The notes under the pieces were generated by a model. The model ran no database searches. It was not told where the DNA came from and saw only the letters and a list, made by a program, of their open reading frames with translations. Made by a program: the position numbers and the translations under genes. From positions 26,234,611 through 26,298,610 of the forward strand of contig OY720345.1 of NCBI GenBank assembly GCA_963082975.1: a stretch of DNA of 64,000 nt. Direction: 5' to 3'. The DNA comes from Labia minor. Lineage: Eukaryota > Arthropoda > Insecta > Dermaptera > Spongiphoridae. Within the stretch, counting starts at the first letter, position 1; each line of letters starts with the position of its first letter. Below, one piece after another: positions 53,760 through 64,000 of the stretch.

Positions 53760-56245
53760 TTGGGAGGATACTAGAAATAATAATTAACTTCCTCCCATCT
53801 CAAGACATCCAAAATAAAGTTTAAAATGTTATGTTTATTATAAAACATCTCAATCCCACCGAAAAGAAAAAAAATATTTTATAGTATTATCATTAAAATT
53901 TGTACATTCATGTTCATCCGTACACCACTTTATAATGATTTTCATCTTGTAATAATTCTTTTGAACATCAATGACATTTAATTCAATTTTTCAATAGTCC
54001 TGAAATTATTAATTAAGGGAAGTGTGTAATTTTCACTTTTTTTATGAGTTCTTCACTGACCATGATTTTCTAGCATATTAATTGAGGTAGAAAACAGCTA
54101 GTTTAAAGTTTTATGAATATAAAAAAAAATCAATTGATAACAGCAAAGTTTAAGGGAAGGGGAGATTTTGCATCTGACAATAGAGACAGCCCGATTTATA
54201 GGAGATCCTTGAGACAAAATTGATTGCTAAAAAACGATCCTAGGTCATGGCCATTGCTAAAGATAAATTTGTTCATGATAACATTAAACTCTGGATAAAT
54301 AAAATTGATCATTCTTTTGATTTCTAGATACGTTTTTGAAGGGAATTCATATTACATAATATTTATATACTTCTACTACAAAAGTATAGAGTTTATATAT
54401 TTTAATATAACATAAATTTATTTTAAACATCCCTCCCCTAATTATTTTTAAAATCAATAGAACAAAAATCTCTCTATGGTATTTCTGAACTCGTGACCAT
54501 TTTGCACAATCGTCTCCACCCATAGCTTCCTGTATCCAATATTATCATGTTAAAATTCTCTCACATCTATCTTGTAGGTATATTGTTTTCGTCCTACTTT
54601 CTTTCCAAACTTCTCGTTAGCTTACTTCGAGTTTTGAGTTCACTACTCTCATAAATACAGAAATATTTTTATTTTAATGTTTTTATAAATATCACTGGGG
54701 GACGAACTTTAAAATCCAAATTTATATGATATATTAATATATAAACCCTTACTAATTTTTCTTGTTCATTCGAATCACGCCATTCCACAATAAACTGTGT
54801 TTTCATTGTTTTTCGGCCCTTTAATACTACGAGGAAATCTATTTTCCAAAACCCTTAATCAATTATCTTTGGACTATGTTCTGGACCATCTCTCAAACAT
54901 AAAAAATATAATCTGAAAAATAATGATTTAATTTTAATTCCCTTCGGTAAATATGTTCCCATAATAACAGGCATTATTACCCAATTGAAACCTTAATTTA
55001 CAATATCGAATATTATTAACTCTCCCGATCCTAAGTATTAATACATTTTCATTAAAATTTTTACAGAAAGAAGTGAATATATATATATATATATACTTAT
55101 CACTTAAAAAAACTTTGATAATAAGTGCATTGGTTGTTTGATATGAAAATTCAAAAAGTTATTAAACGCAAAATGAAAGAAAATTTAATGAACCTACAGG
55201 ATAAAATTAATTTTAATTCTATAATATATATATATATATATTATAAATCAATGGTTTGCATTATAATTGGAATCATTATTAGACTGAGCACATCACAAAT
55301 AATATTTAAAAATCTATTTTTGTAAAATTTAAAATTAATTAATCACTAATAATATTAAGTCATATTAAATTTAATAGTTTGTTTTATATTTTTAAAAGCC
55401 TAGCAGCCATTTTCACCTAAGAAACAAAATGGCGTCTATCCTAAATAAAATGTGACCTTTAATTAAGTAATTAATTCTTTTGATATTTATAATTAAAAAA
55501 GAAATTCCTACGTTTAAAATGTTCAATATTAGTAATATTAATGACACTTAGAAATCATAAGCACCCTGGGATGTTTGCAGTAATTTGTTATTTCACTAAT
55601 GCTATAACATAATAAACATTTGTTGACCAGAAAGGAAACATGAGAAGTTCAATGTAAAACAGAGTTAATTTAGAGCGTTAATAGTTACATGAATTATTAT
55701 TTATTTATTTAGGAAAATAATAATATCTCTGAAAAACAAAACATTTAGAAATAAATTTATATTCATTTCAATTAATGCTTAAGAGATATTCTTTCTTGGC
55801 GCTATATGTACCGATCTAATATTATATAGATATATATAGGATTTTAAAATCTCTCAATTTTTAAAAAGTATTAGCTCTTTTATTTGGTTTTATTAATGAC
55901 GTGATTCGTGGGCATGGATTGGTGACAAATAGCAAAATTAATGAGAATTCAGGGTGTTCTTTTGCTTATAGGGAAAACTAACTAATACTGGATTCTCATT
56001 GGCATAAGGCGAGTGTAACCATCAATAAACAACAGATATTTGTCCGAGCGCCAATCAAAGTTACATTGAACGGCCTCATAAGAACGATATTGCCTGAAGA
56101 TTGAAGTTTTGTTTATACATATCTGTTATAAATAAATTGTTTTTATAAAATATACAAGTGATTATTTGAAAGTCGAAAGAATAAGTTTTCCTGTTGATCA
56201 AGAAAAAACTCCTAGACACTGAACCGATCCTCACCACCGCCTATT
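53760..56245. other. Moderately AT-rich sequence without recognised genes
   Basis: More complex than the AT deserts but with no convincing frame. At 55400-55440 CAGCCATTTTCACC and ACAAAATGGCGTC form an inverted pair resembling YY1/Pho sites. A complex patch at 55990-56100 precedes a mariner. TA runs occur at 55077-55095 and 55225-55240. Confidence 0.35.
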
Positions 56246-56247
56246 TA

Positions 56248-56749
56248 TACGAATACAGGTCAATAATTCCGTGACTTTTGAATTTCCTGTCTCTTAAATG
56301 AAATGGCAACACTGCTCCTGTCGAAATTTGAACTAGCCGGGTCTTTTAGTTTTTGTTTGATATCTCCATTAATCGCAGACTATCTCGTGATTTGAGAAGA
56401 AAATGGAGAAAAGTGAATTTCCATGAAAATCAATGAATTGGGATACGTATTGCTCTCTCATTCGCCATATTCTCCATATTTAGCCCCGAGTGACTATTTG
56501 TTGTTTCCAAACCTGAAGAAATTGCCAGGCGGAAAGAGATTTGACTCCAATGATGAAATCATCTCACAAACAAATAACTATTTTGATGTCCCCTAAAAAT
56601 CTATTTTTTGGAAGGGATAAAATAATTGGAGAAACGTTGGTCGAAGTGTATAGAGCTCAAAGGAGACTACGTTGAAAAATAAAATAATTTATTATTCAAA
56701 AACCTGTGTTTCATTCAAATAGTCACTGACTTAAGGACCTGCCCTGGTA
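56248..56749 (+). mobile_element. Mariner deletion derivative M2, copy 2
   Basis: Ends TACGAATACAGGTCAATAAT and, inverted, TACCAGGGCAGGTCC, flanked by TA. The order matches 16883-17340: the GAAATGGCAACACTGCTCC block, GGAGAAAA(G/A), then the ATGAATTGGGATACG region and YSPYLAPSDYLLFPNLKK-like text. The same internal join as copy 1 and a somewhat longer 3' end, ending TTCATTCAAATAGTCACTG. Confidence 0.75.
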
Positions 56750-57420
56750 TATATACTTTTTTGAGGGTTTCTGTTAATTCTATTATGAAACGAATGTTAA
56801 AATTTTTTTTATAATATTTTTAAATCTATTATTATGCCCTTTAATTTTTTTATATATAAAATAATAAATTATTACATAATTACATATTATATAAAGTTAA
56901 AACAAATATCTAAAGACAAAAGTTTTTAATGTTTTAATAAAGTTTTAATCCTTCGCTCATAGTCTTTTTGTTATTTTCTTTTGTAGCTTCATCATTTAAT
57001 AATTTCTGAACTTGGTATTTGTTTCGTTTAAGAAAATGAAAATATATTCATTAAAATTATGAAGTATTCAAACTGAAATATTTTTCTAAATATTAGTAAA
57101 ACACTTAAACTATCGATTAAATAAATATATTTATCTCAACGCCATCTGGTATAAATTATTTTCAAATAAAACCTTGAAACAATTTATAATCAATATTAAA
57201 AATTAATAAATAATTTTGAAATATGTGGAAAATTAAGGAAAAAAAACACGTAACTTTTATGTTTAATTAAATTAATATATCAAATTAAATATCAAAAAGA
57301 TATTTGTTAATATTTTAAATACTTTTCTTAAAAACAAACTCAATAAAAAGCATTAAAATTTAATTGTGTGTATATTATAAAAAAAGTCAAGACTAAAATT
57401 AGGAAATAAAAAAATATAAA
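56750..57420. other. AT-rich sequence without recognised features
   Basis: Nothing beyond AT runs. Confidence 0.45.
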
Positions 57421-57423
57421 AAA

Positions 57424-57770
57424 AAACTTTTTAAAAATACTCTTTTATTTAAATACACTAAAAGGAGAAAATTTCTCTACACACACCACGATTTCCTTAC
57501 AAATAATCATATCTAAAAAATGAAAGCCTGGGCGCCAAACTTGCATATTCTACTTCAAATAGACCTAGTTATCAAGTATCGTGGAAAAGGAAAAAAAAAA
57601 AACAAAGTTTTGTGCATATACAATGAACTCTCCTTCGTATTCTTTTCTTTCCCTGCATGTTTGGCGCCCAAACTTTCACTTTTTAGATATGATTAAGGAA
57701 ATTGTGGTGTGTGTAGAGAAATTTTCTCCTTTTTAGCGTATTTAAATAAAAGAGTGTTTTTAAAAAGATT
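57424..57770. mobile_element. Foldback/MITE element, about 347 bp
   Basis: Left arm 57424-57540 and right arm 57661-57770 are inverted copies with a few indels (GGAGAAAATTTCTCTACAC, ACACACCAC, GGGCGCCAAAC shared). A 120-base unpaired centre separates them. The left arm has an extra ACAAATAATC relative to the right. No coding; TA-rich flanks. Confidence 0.7.
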
Positions 57771-57774
57771 TTTT

Positions 57775-59476
57775 ATATTTTTTATAATTTAAATTAATAA
57801 GTTGAATGTTGAATTTATGATTTAATAATAATATGTAAAATTTATCTTTAATAAAATAATTTATAATAGAAAATTGTCAAAATGAATTTAAAATATTAAT
57901 TAATGATTAAAAGTTATTAAGTTCTAAACCGTTTCTTTTCAATCAGGAAAATCGTAGGTGGCAATTAGATTCCAATTTTTGCTTAAAACAGGTTTTGATT
58001 GTAATCACTGGAATTTATTAAAGTCATACAAACCCTTGCTATATTATTACAAATATATATACTGTACTAGTATTTTTAATCATTTAACAAAAATTCAATC
58101 GTTTTAGTCACTCTGACTAAAATTTTTCATCTGAAGATTCTTTTTGGTATGAATCGTGTGATTTTAAAAAAAAATGCCGAAATTTGATTCGAGACTCTTG
58201 TTCGATACAACAGCAATCGTGAGTTGGTGCGGACCTTTGCCCCATTCGGGCCCCCAAACGAAAGATTGTTTAAATGCTACTCTTATGTTTCAGATTTGAA
58301 AATTGATGAAATCACTTAAAATATCAGGCTATCAGGAGATATTTCAACCAATTTTGTATCTTTCATAGGAAGTTCAAAAATCAATCCCAAACAATAACTG
58401 CGGATCTATGCCCCTCCTTACTCTATCTATAATTCAAATATTGTAAATTTAATGGTGTCCATGACTATTGGATAGAAGATAACTATGAAAGTGAATTAAG
58501 CTTATTACATTTCTTTTGTTTGATAATCATAGATAATTATTTGTTGGAGGGGAAAATTTAATTACTGTGATTAGACGTCTGACACTCTTTCCTCTAATTG
58601 CATTGGGTCTGAACTTGGGCACGCAAACTCTACTTAGAACCAAGCAGCCGGGCAAAAAGACTATGAAGATTGCCTGGTAGATGGATTGCGTGCTTACTAT
58701 TATCAAAGTTGCCTGCTGGTTTGTTTTTTTATTTTATTTTCAAACACATTTAATGTGATTTAAAATCTCTAGAGAGGGTGGGATGAATTAAAAGAATCGT
58801 TTTTTATTTTCCAATTTTTTTTTTTTTTAAATAAAAGCATAAATTATAACAATTAATTAATTGGATCTTCCCAAATAAAAAGATTCATTTTATAATTCCG
58901 GAAGTTTATTAAATATTCACATATTAACATTCTTTTTATCTTGATCATATATATATATATATATTATATTTATTAAAAAATATAATTTCCGATCTTGACA
59001 TATTACTCTAAATTCGAAAAAATCTCTTAAAGTAACGAATTTAGCATAACATTGGTCTAATCATAACTTAAGCTCTATTTAATCCCAATCGCCTAAATTA
59101 AATTCCCAACTAATTCCAAAGTTCAATTATAAGTATACTTCTACATTTTCGTGCCAATGCACTTATAGTTAAAACAATTATCTATATAAATATTTACAAT
59201 ATTAATTATTACTAATTCAATTAAATTAATACTTTATAAATTGTTCGGTTTACTAGTAATAAATGTGTATTTGTACCATATGGATTCATTTAAAATTATA
59301 ATATATTTTTTAAAAATTAGCATTTCATTAGAAAAGAGAAGTTTATCAGCTCCCACCCTCCTTCTGAATTTTATATACAATAGATATCAAAAAAAGTAAT
59401 TACAATCTTAATTTTTTTTTTAATGATAAAATTATATAATATTTATTATATATTTTTAAATCAACTCAAATTTTTA
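57775..59476. other. AT-rich with a few complex patches
   Basis: A GCGGA(C/T)CTxTGCCCC block occurs at 58237 and 58411, suggesting an old duplication. 58585-58720 (TGGGTCTGAACTTGGGC, AACCAAGCAGCCGGGC) is non-repetitive with a GC(A/G)TGCTTA-like inverted pair; possible conserved non-coding sequence. Confidence 0.35.
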
Positions 59477-60071
59477 TTATCTCGCCAGAAATAGTATTCA
59501 GATCACAAAAATTTTCGATATTGAGATTTTGATGTTTTTATAAGTGTTCTTATATTGAATGTTCCTGAATATTTTCACTAAGGCTGATAAAAATGTCTGT
59601 GTGTGTGTATGTAGACAAGATTACGCGAAAACGGTTTGAGCTAGAATAATGAAATTTGGCACATGGGCATTATTTAAAATTTGTAGTTTTCTATCAACTT
59701 TTGAGAATTGTAGCTCAACCGGAAGAGGGTCATTACCTACAACGTTTTGATTTTTTTTCCTCTAAAGTGACCGTAAAAATAAAGATAAATGTTTGATAGT
59801 TTTTCACATGATTAAAAATTGAATAAAACTGCTATATATAGAATTTCAGCTTGATTGAGTCGCTGAAAGTACCGGAATTATTATTTTAACACTGCAAATC
59901 ACGCGCCAACACGTGACGTGGTGCCATCAACAAAGAGCCAAACACGCTCTGGTTTAATAAATATTATTTATTAATTTTAATTTATAATTAATTAAATTTA
60001 ATTTAAATATAATATATGTTAATTAATCCAATTCAAATTGCGAGATAGACGAGTGGAGACACTCCAGCTTA
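59477..60071 (-). repeat. Family C repeat, copy 2
   Basis: Inverted relative of 45134-45691 over its whole length, from the CTCGCC stem-loop end to the GGAGACACTCCAGCTTA end. The spacing to copy 1 is about 14 kb in opposite orientation. Confidence 0.65.
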
Positions 60072-60074
60072 TTT

Positions 60075-60445
60075 CCTCTTCCATCGACAAATACCAGGTC
60101 AAAGATTTTTAATACTACATTAAGTCACCCATATAAATTTTTTAAGAGATTCCACCTCCTATCAAAATAATAGACTGTTTAAAACTTTATTGATATGATT
60201 ATAAATTTCAATTGTATAATTGAGTATGGAAATTAATACATAAAAATTGGTATTCCTACCTGCATAAAATTTAAAAAAAAAAATTGTATTAATTACTAGT
60301 AAACTATTACTAATAGACAAAAAATTTTAATGTAAAATAAAAAAAAATGCATTCAATTTTATCTTGATTATAAAAACGAAAGTATAATGGATTTAAATGT
60401 CTAGAATGGAATATCTCAATTAGAAAAAATATAATAACATATATA
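60075..60445. other. AT-rich spacer
   Basis: Nothing recognised. Confidence 0.4.
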
Positions 60446-60448
60446 AAT

Positions 60449-60556
60449 ATAGTGACGTAAAGATGAAAACGCCATGGCGGCGCTATTGACAGGCAATCAA
60501 CAGATTGTGAGAGGCAACAGTGCCCCCCTGGCGTTTACATTTTTCAGTGCACGTAT
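60449..60556. repeat. Small MITE-like segment, about 108 bp
   Basis: Imperfect inverted ends (TATAGTGACGTAAAGATG and AAAACGCCA on the left; TGGCGTTTACATTTTTC and GTGCACGTATA on the right) enclose a GC-rich core with GCCATGGCGGCGC and CAGTGCCCCCCTGGCG. The core words resemble YY1/Pho and CTCF sites, but the inverted ends suggest a small transposon. Confidence 0.4.
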
Positions 60557-60559
60557 ATT

Positions 60560-60794
60560 AATTAAATACATAATAAAATAAGTATTTTTTTAATTTCTAT
60601 TACTTTATTTAAGTTTTTCTTGTCTAATATATCATTCATTAAATTTTATTTTGACTTATTTCATATATTATTTTGTATGAGATAAATTTGATAATTTCCT
60701 ATAAAAATACAATGGTCATCTCCATCTGACATATATATATATAATTTAGAACTCTGGAATACTAATTAATATCACATATCACTTATACATCTCT
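60560..60794. other. AT-rich spacer
   Basis: Includes a TA run near 60730. Nothing else. Confidence 0.4.
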
Positions 60795-61680
60795 ATCTTT
60801 GTGGCTCTTCGGAACTCGAAAGTTTTTGTCCGCAGCAACCACACTTCTCCAAGTATCCCTATCCTGAGCCACAACCCTCCAATCCCTATTCTCTCCCAAC
60901 TCTCTCACGTCTCTTCCCATATTATCCACCCACCGCGTCCTTGGTCTTACAAGCGGGCGTTTCCCACTCGGTCCCCCCCAATATATTCTTCGCCATCTTT
61001 CCTCTCCTATTCTAGCCACGTGACCTGCCCACCGCACCCTTCTCGATTTTATAATTCTAACTATATCTTGAGATTCATAGAGGTCATGCAATTCCTCGTT
61101 ATGCAGTCTCCGTCATTCCCCTGTGAACTCATCTTTCTTTGGTCCATAAATTCTTCGCAATATCCTATTCTCAAATACTCTAAATCTCTCTCGTCTCCTA
61201 AGGTCATAGACCATGCCTCACATCCATATAATACAACCGGTAAAATAATTGTTTTATATATTTCATTTTTATCCCCTTTGATTATAATTTTGACGCGATA
61301 AGCCCCTTTATGTCAGGCGCTTCCCGATTGTAACCTCGCTTTAAACTCTTCTCGAATATTATTATCTTTCGTTATTACAGAACCTAAGTATTTAAATTTT
61401 TCTATATTTTCAAATTCTACATTTTGTATGTTAAGACTATGTGTTAATACTATTCCTTTCTGTTATTAAATACTTTGTCTTAGCAATATTTATTTCCAGC
61501 CCCACCTCTTTTCCTGCTTCGATTAATTTTTCTATGCTATCTTTAATTACAATTGCCGAATCTCCTATTATATTTAAGTCGTCTGCGTAACCTAATACTT
61601 GATTTTTTTGTTTAATTCTATTCCGTTTGCTTTCTCATCAATTTTTCTAATAACATATTCCATAAACCACTTAGACATAT
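60795..61680 (-). pseudogene. LINE copy with the reverse-transcriptase active site
   Basis: Minus-strand text in order: KWFMEYVIRKIDEKANGIEL, VLGYADDLNIIGDSAIVIKD with the intact YADD catalytic box, SIEKLIEAGKEVGLEINI-like text, then VMYDLRRxER, FRVFENRILRRIYGPKKDE-like text, ELHDLYESQDIVRIIKSRR, VRWAGHVARIGEERWRRIYW, PSGKRPLVRPRTRWVDNMG, DWRVVAQDRDTWRSVVAADK and NFRVPKSHKDRDV. The last 100 codons are open; the part upstream needs about three or four frame changes. It ends without much of a tail. Clade unsettled. Confidence 0.8.
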
Positions 61681-61684
61681 AAAT

Positions 61685-62945
61685 ACAAATTTTTTAAAAA
61701 ATAAAATTTATATTTACATATACCCGAGTCAATAATTGTCTAGATAGAAGCTTAGTTTTTTCGTCATTGTTTCAGAAGAAGAATTTGCTTAAGTAATAAT
61801 TATGGTCTATATAACTATTTTTTTATCAAGTATTTGTCTCTTTTGTTTAGGTAAATTGAATTTTTAGATTTATTGTTTCAAATACAAAATAAAAGAAATT
61901 ATATATTCTATGCACAAGAGATTTACTTGTCATTTACCTTAAAATAATGTAATAAAGCCTCTATCTTTGATAATAAACAATGTATATTTATATTTTGCCT
62001 GCTCTCTTTTCTCCATTATGTAATTGAATCATTTGTGTGTTTTATATATTCAAAGATATATATACCATATATATATAATTTAACGTATACAATTATTTAA
62101 TATTGCCTATATTTTTCTTATTTTATTTCTACTTTAGACTGTGATATTTTTATTTAATTAAAATTTGCATATTTATTTTTATATTATTCGCTTTAAACAC
62201 GACTTGAATCTCTTCTATGCGTTTTAATTATAAACCACCCTCCTTTGAGATGGTAGAATTTAGCCTATCAGTGAAGGCCACGCTTTATTGCTTTTCAAAA
62301 TCGCTTCTCCAATTTTCAACCCCTCCCCCCCAATCCTCTTTTTCACTCGTTCATTCCACAATTCTCACAAAATACGTATTAACATTTAATTAATCTCTAA
62401 TTATTGGAATTCGAAAATTAAATTTTGCAAATCTTTAACTTCTTTTGAATCTTAATCTTATTTGATATTATCTGCATAATGGTTACTACTTATATATATT
62501 CACATGTAGAAAAAAAATATATCGAACATAATTTTCAAATATTTTAATAGAAAGTTTAAAGTCTCATGAGTCTAAAAATATAGTCCTGTAAAATGGTCTT
62601 GCGTGGGTCTATGTGAATTTAAAGAGTAGCTAAAAATATAAAAGATGTTCAAAATTGAAATTCTGTATTTACTATATATATAAACGTGGGATGTTAAATT
62701 TTTCAGTAAAATCCGAAGTACTACTTTACATCCTTGATTTTCCACATATTTTCAACTACCACTCAAACGAGTTTTATTAAAGTTGTCTTATCAATGGAAA
62801 ATTAAATTTCATTCAATATCTAAATAAGATATTAACCATATTATAGAATTAAGAGTATTTAAAAAATTTTCAAAATTGTTTCATCAAATATCTAATTATT
62901 TTTTATTTATTTATTTAGATAACTAAACATCTCATTATTATATAA
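61685..62945. other. AT-rich sequence without recognised features
   Basis: A patch at 62230-62350 is C/T-rich and more complex; no frame. Otherwise nothing. Confidence 0.4.
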
Positions 62946-62947
62946 TA

Positions 62948-63365
62948 GTAAGTACCTGGTTCATCATGCCGCAAATGATTCTCTATGAACTTAATTTTTA
63001 AGATTAAGATTATTATTTAAAATAAAAAACGACAAAATATATGAAACAATTTCAAATAATTTAAAAGAATATAAATTAAAAAAAAGTCATAAAACATACA
63101 GCCCTTAAACGTGCGTATTAATGTATGGCCTGTGGATATTAATTTTATTTTATTTATAATATTTTGTATTTAAGAAAGCGCAGTACGGCGTTGCCCGTCG
63201 CAATTTTTTTATTATTATATAAAATTCCTATTTTAAATTAAGAAAAGACTATCAAAATAGATTTTTCTCGAGGCTGAAACCAATACAGATCGATTTTTCT
63301 TTAAAAAAATTATCTATGGTGTGAATTTCAAAAAAATCCTTAGAGCGGTCTAACATCTCAAAAGT

Positions 63366-63408
<43 letters not shown>

Positions 63409-63435
63409 TTTTGCTAGTATAATAAGATAAAATAA
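62948..63435 (-). mobile_element. Family B repeat, near-complete copy
   Basis: The TACCTGG end has a degraded hairpin; the order TGATTCTCTATGAACTTAAT, CAGCCCTTAAACGTGCG, TGGCCTGTGGATATTA, the AAGAAAAGACTATCAAAAT block, CCTTAGAGCGGTCTAACATC and a TA run to GCTAGTATAATAAGATAA matches 7438-7992. The TA run (63370-63403) is longer here. Confidence 0.6.
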
Positions 63436-63439
63436 AAGA

Positions 63440-64000
63440 TGAATAAATTTAAACTATTAACGAATTTATGATTAATAAAAGGAGAAAGTTGCAAAAAATG
63501 TAAAAGTAGGGTTATTAGCTAAATAATTAAGAGATTAACAAATGTATATGATTAAAAATTATTGTTTTTAAATATATCATTATATCACATACATTTAAAA
63601 ATAAATAAAATTTCATGCTTATCCTATTTCCTGGGTTAGTCAAGTCCTGAGTATCTCCTAACCTTCATAAACTTATTCAAGAATTAATTAATAAAGTAAA
63701 AATGAGCGATTTAGGAGTAATTTTTCTCAATAAAATAACGGTTTTTAATAGTTTAATCAGAAATAAATTTGGACAAAAGTGCAGAGAGGTGGAGAATCTG
63801 ATAATAGATAGATAATATTTGAAAAGGTGCAAGAATGGGGCATATAAAGCGAAAGGAATGTGATGATTGTGAAGATAAAGATATACATTTAAACGTTATT
63901 TTTATTATTAAAATTAATTGATTATTATTTATTGTAAATCTTGTTAAAATTTTGAATATGTTTTGAAAAATACAAAAACTATTCTCGAGAGAATATACTC
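63440..64000. other. No recognised feature
   Basis: AT-rich and moderately complex to the window edge. No frame or repeat match. Confidence 0.45.

Noticed and set aside
60801-61301. 166-codon plus frame, one of the longest in the window
   Set aside because: It is antisense to the LINE C-terminus, whose minus-strand text matches a known arthropod LINE pattern.
1-64000. Bacterial or phage-type defence system, operon or toxin-antitoxin pair
   Set aside because: No bacterial-style gene packing, ribosome binding sites or prokaryotic protein families are visible; everything fits an arthropod nuclear genome.

Overview
The window is AT-rich (roughly three quarters A+T by eye) eukaryotic DNA packed with degraded transposable elements. 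Evidence for an arthropod: mariner transposons with TACGAGG-type ends, 5'-truncated LINE copies with short GATA-like tails and a C-terminus of the kind common in hemimetabolous insects (W-A-G-H-V motif, then a G-R-P-R-x-R-W motif), Helitron-type ends, a gypsy-type LTR element, and TA-flanked MITEs. Hemiptera or another arthropod lineage is my guess at low confidence. I see no bacterial gene, operon, rRNA, CRISPR array or complete host gene.

Layout. 1-5.9 kb: two mariner deletion copies, a LINE unit, a hairpin made of transposase C-termini, an old mariner transposase and a composite Helitron. 7.4-14.5 kb: several copies of a hairpin-ended repeat (called family B here), one LINE copy, a 66-bp-arm palindrome and a tRNA-like SINE head. 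14.7-15.0 kb: a GC-richer island that could be a promoter with a very short first exon. 15.3-20.3 kb: internally deleted mariners, a pogo-type MITE and LINE tails. 20.34-24.62 kb: one gypsy-type LTR retrotransposon with matching LTRs. 25-37 kb: two GC-rich candidate host exons on the + strand (25062-25207 and 36823-37047), with splice signals at their borders and compatible reading phase. The roughly 11.6 kb between them holds a repeat family with GTCC-rich leaders (family K), a 409-bp MITE, two small Helitrons, a hAT-like remnant, a LINE, a mariner with one end replaced by a copy of the other, a 526-bp foldback element and a Helitron with two 5' ends. 37-47.8 kb: more LINE pieces, a 475-bp MITE, a SINE, a second LINE lineage and a GC-rich island of unknown nature. 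47.8-64 kb: Helitron and family K material, an old mariner, a mariner deletion copy matching the one at 17 kb, a foldback element, a LINE with an RT active-site motif and another family B copy.

How it fits together: the simplest reading is intronic or intergenic DNA of a large arthropod gene on the + strand, with a few small exons between transposon insertions. The gene is not recognised. No new multi-gene system is visible. The most useful leads are the two phase-compatible exons, the hairpin at 1.25-1.55 kb (possible endo-siRNA source), the mariner at 33.2-34.1 kb, the deletion-sharing mariner pair and the very short Helitron-like elements. All coordinates come from reading by eye; element borders without terminal motifs are approximate.
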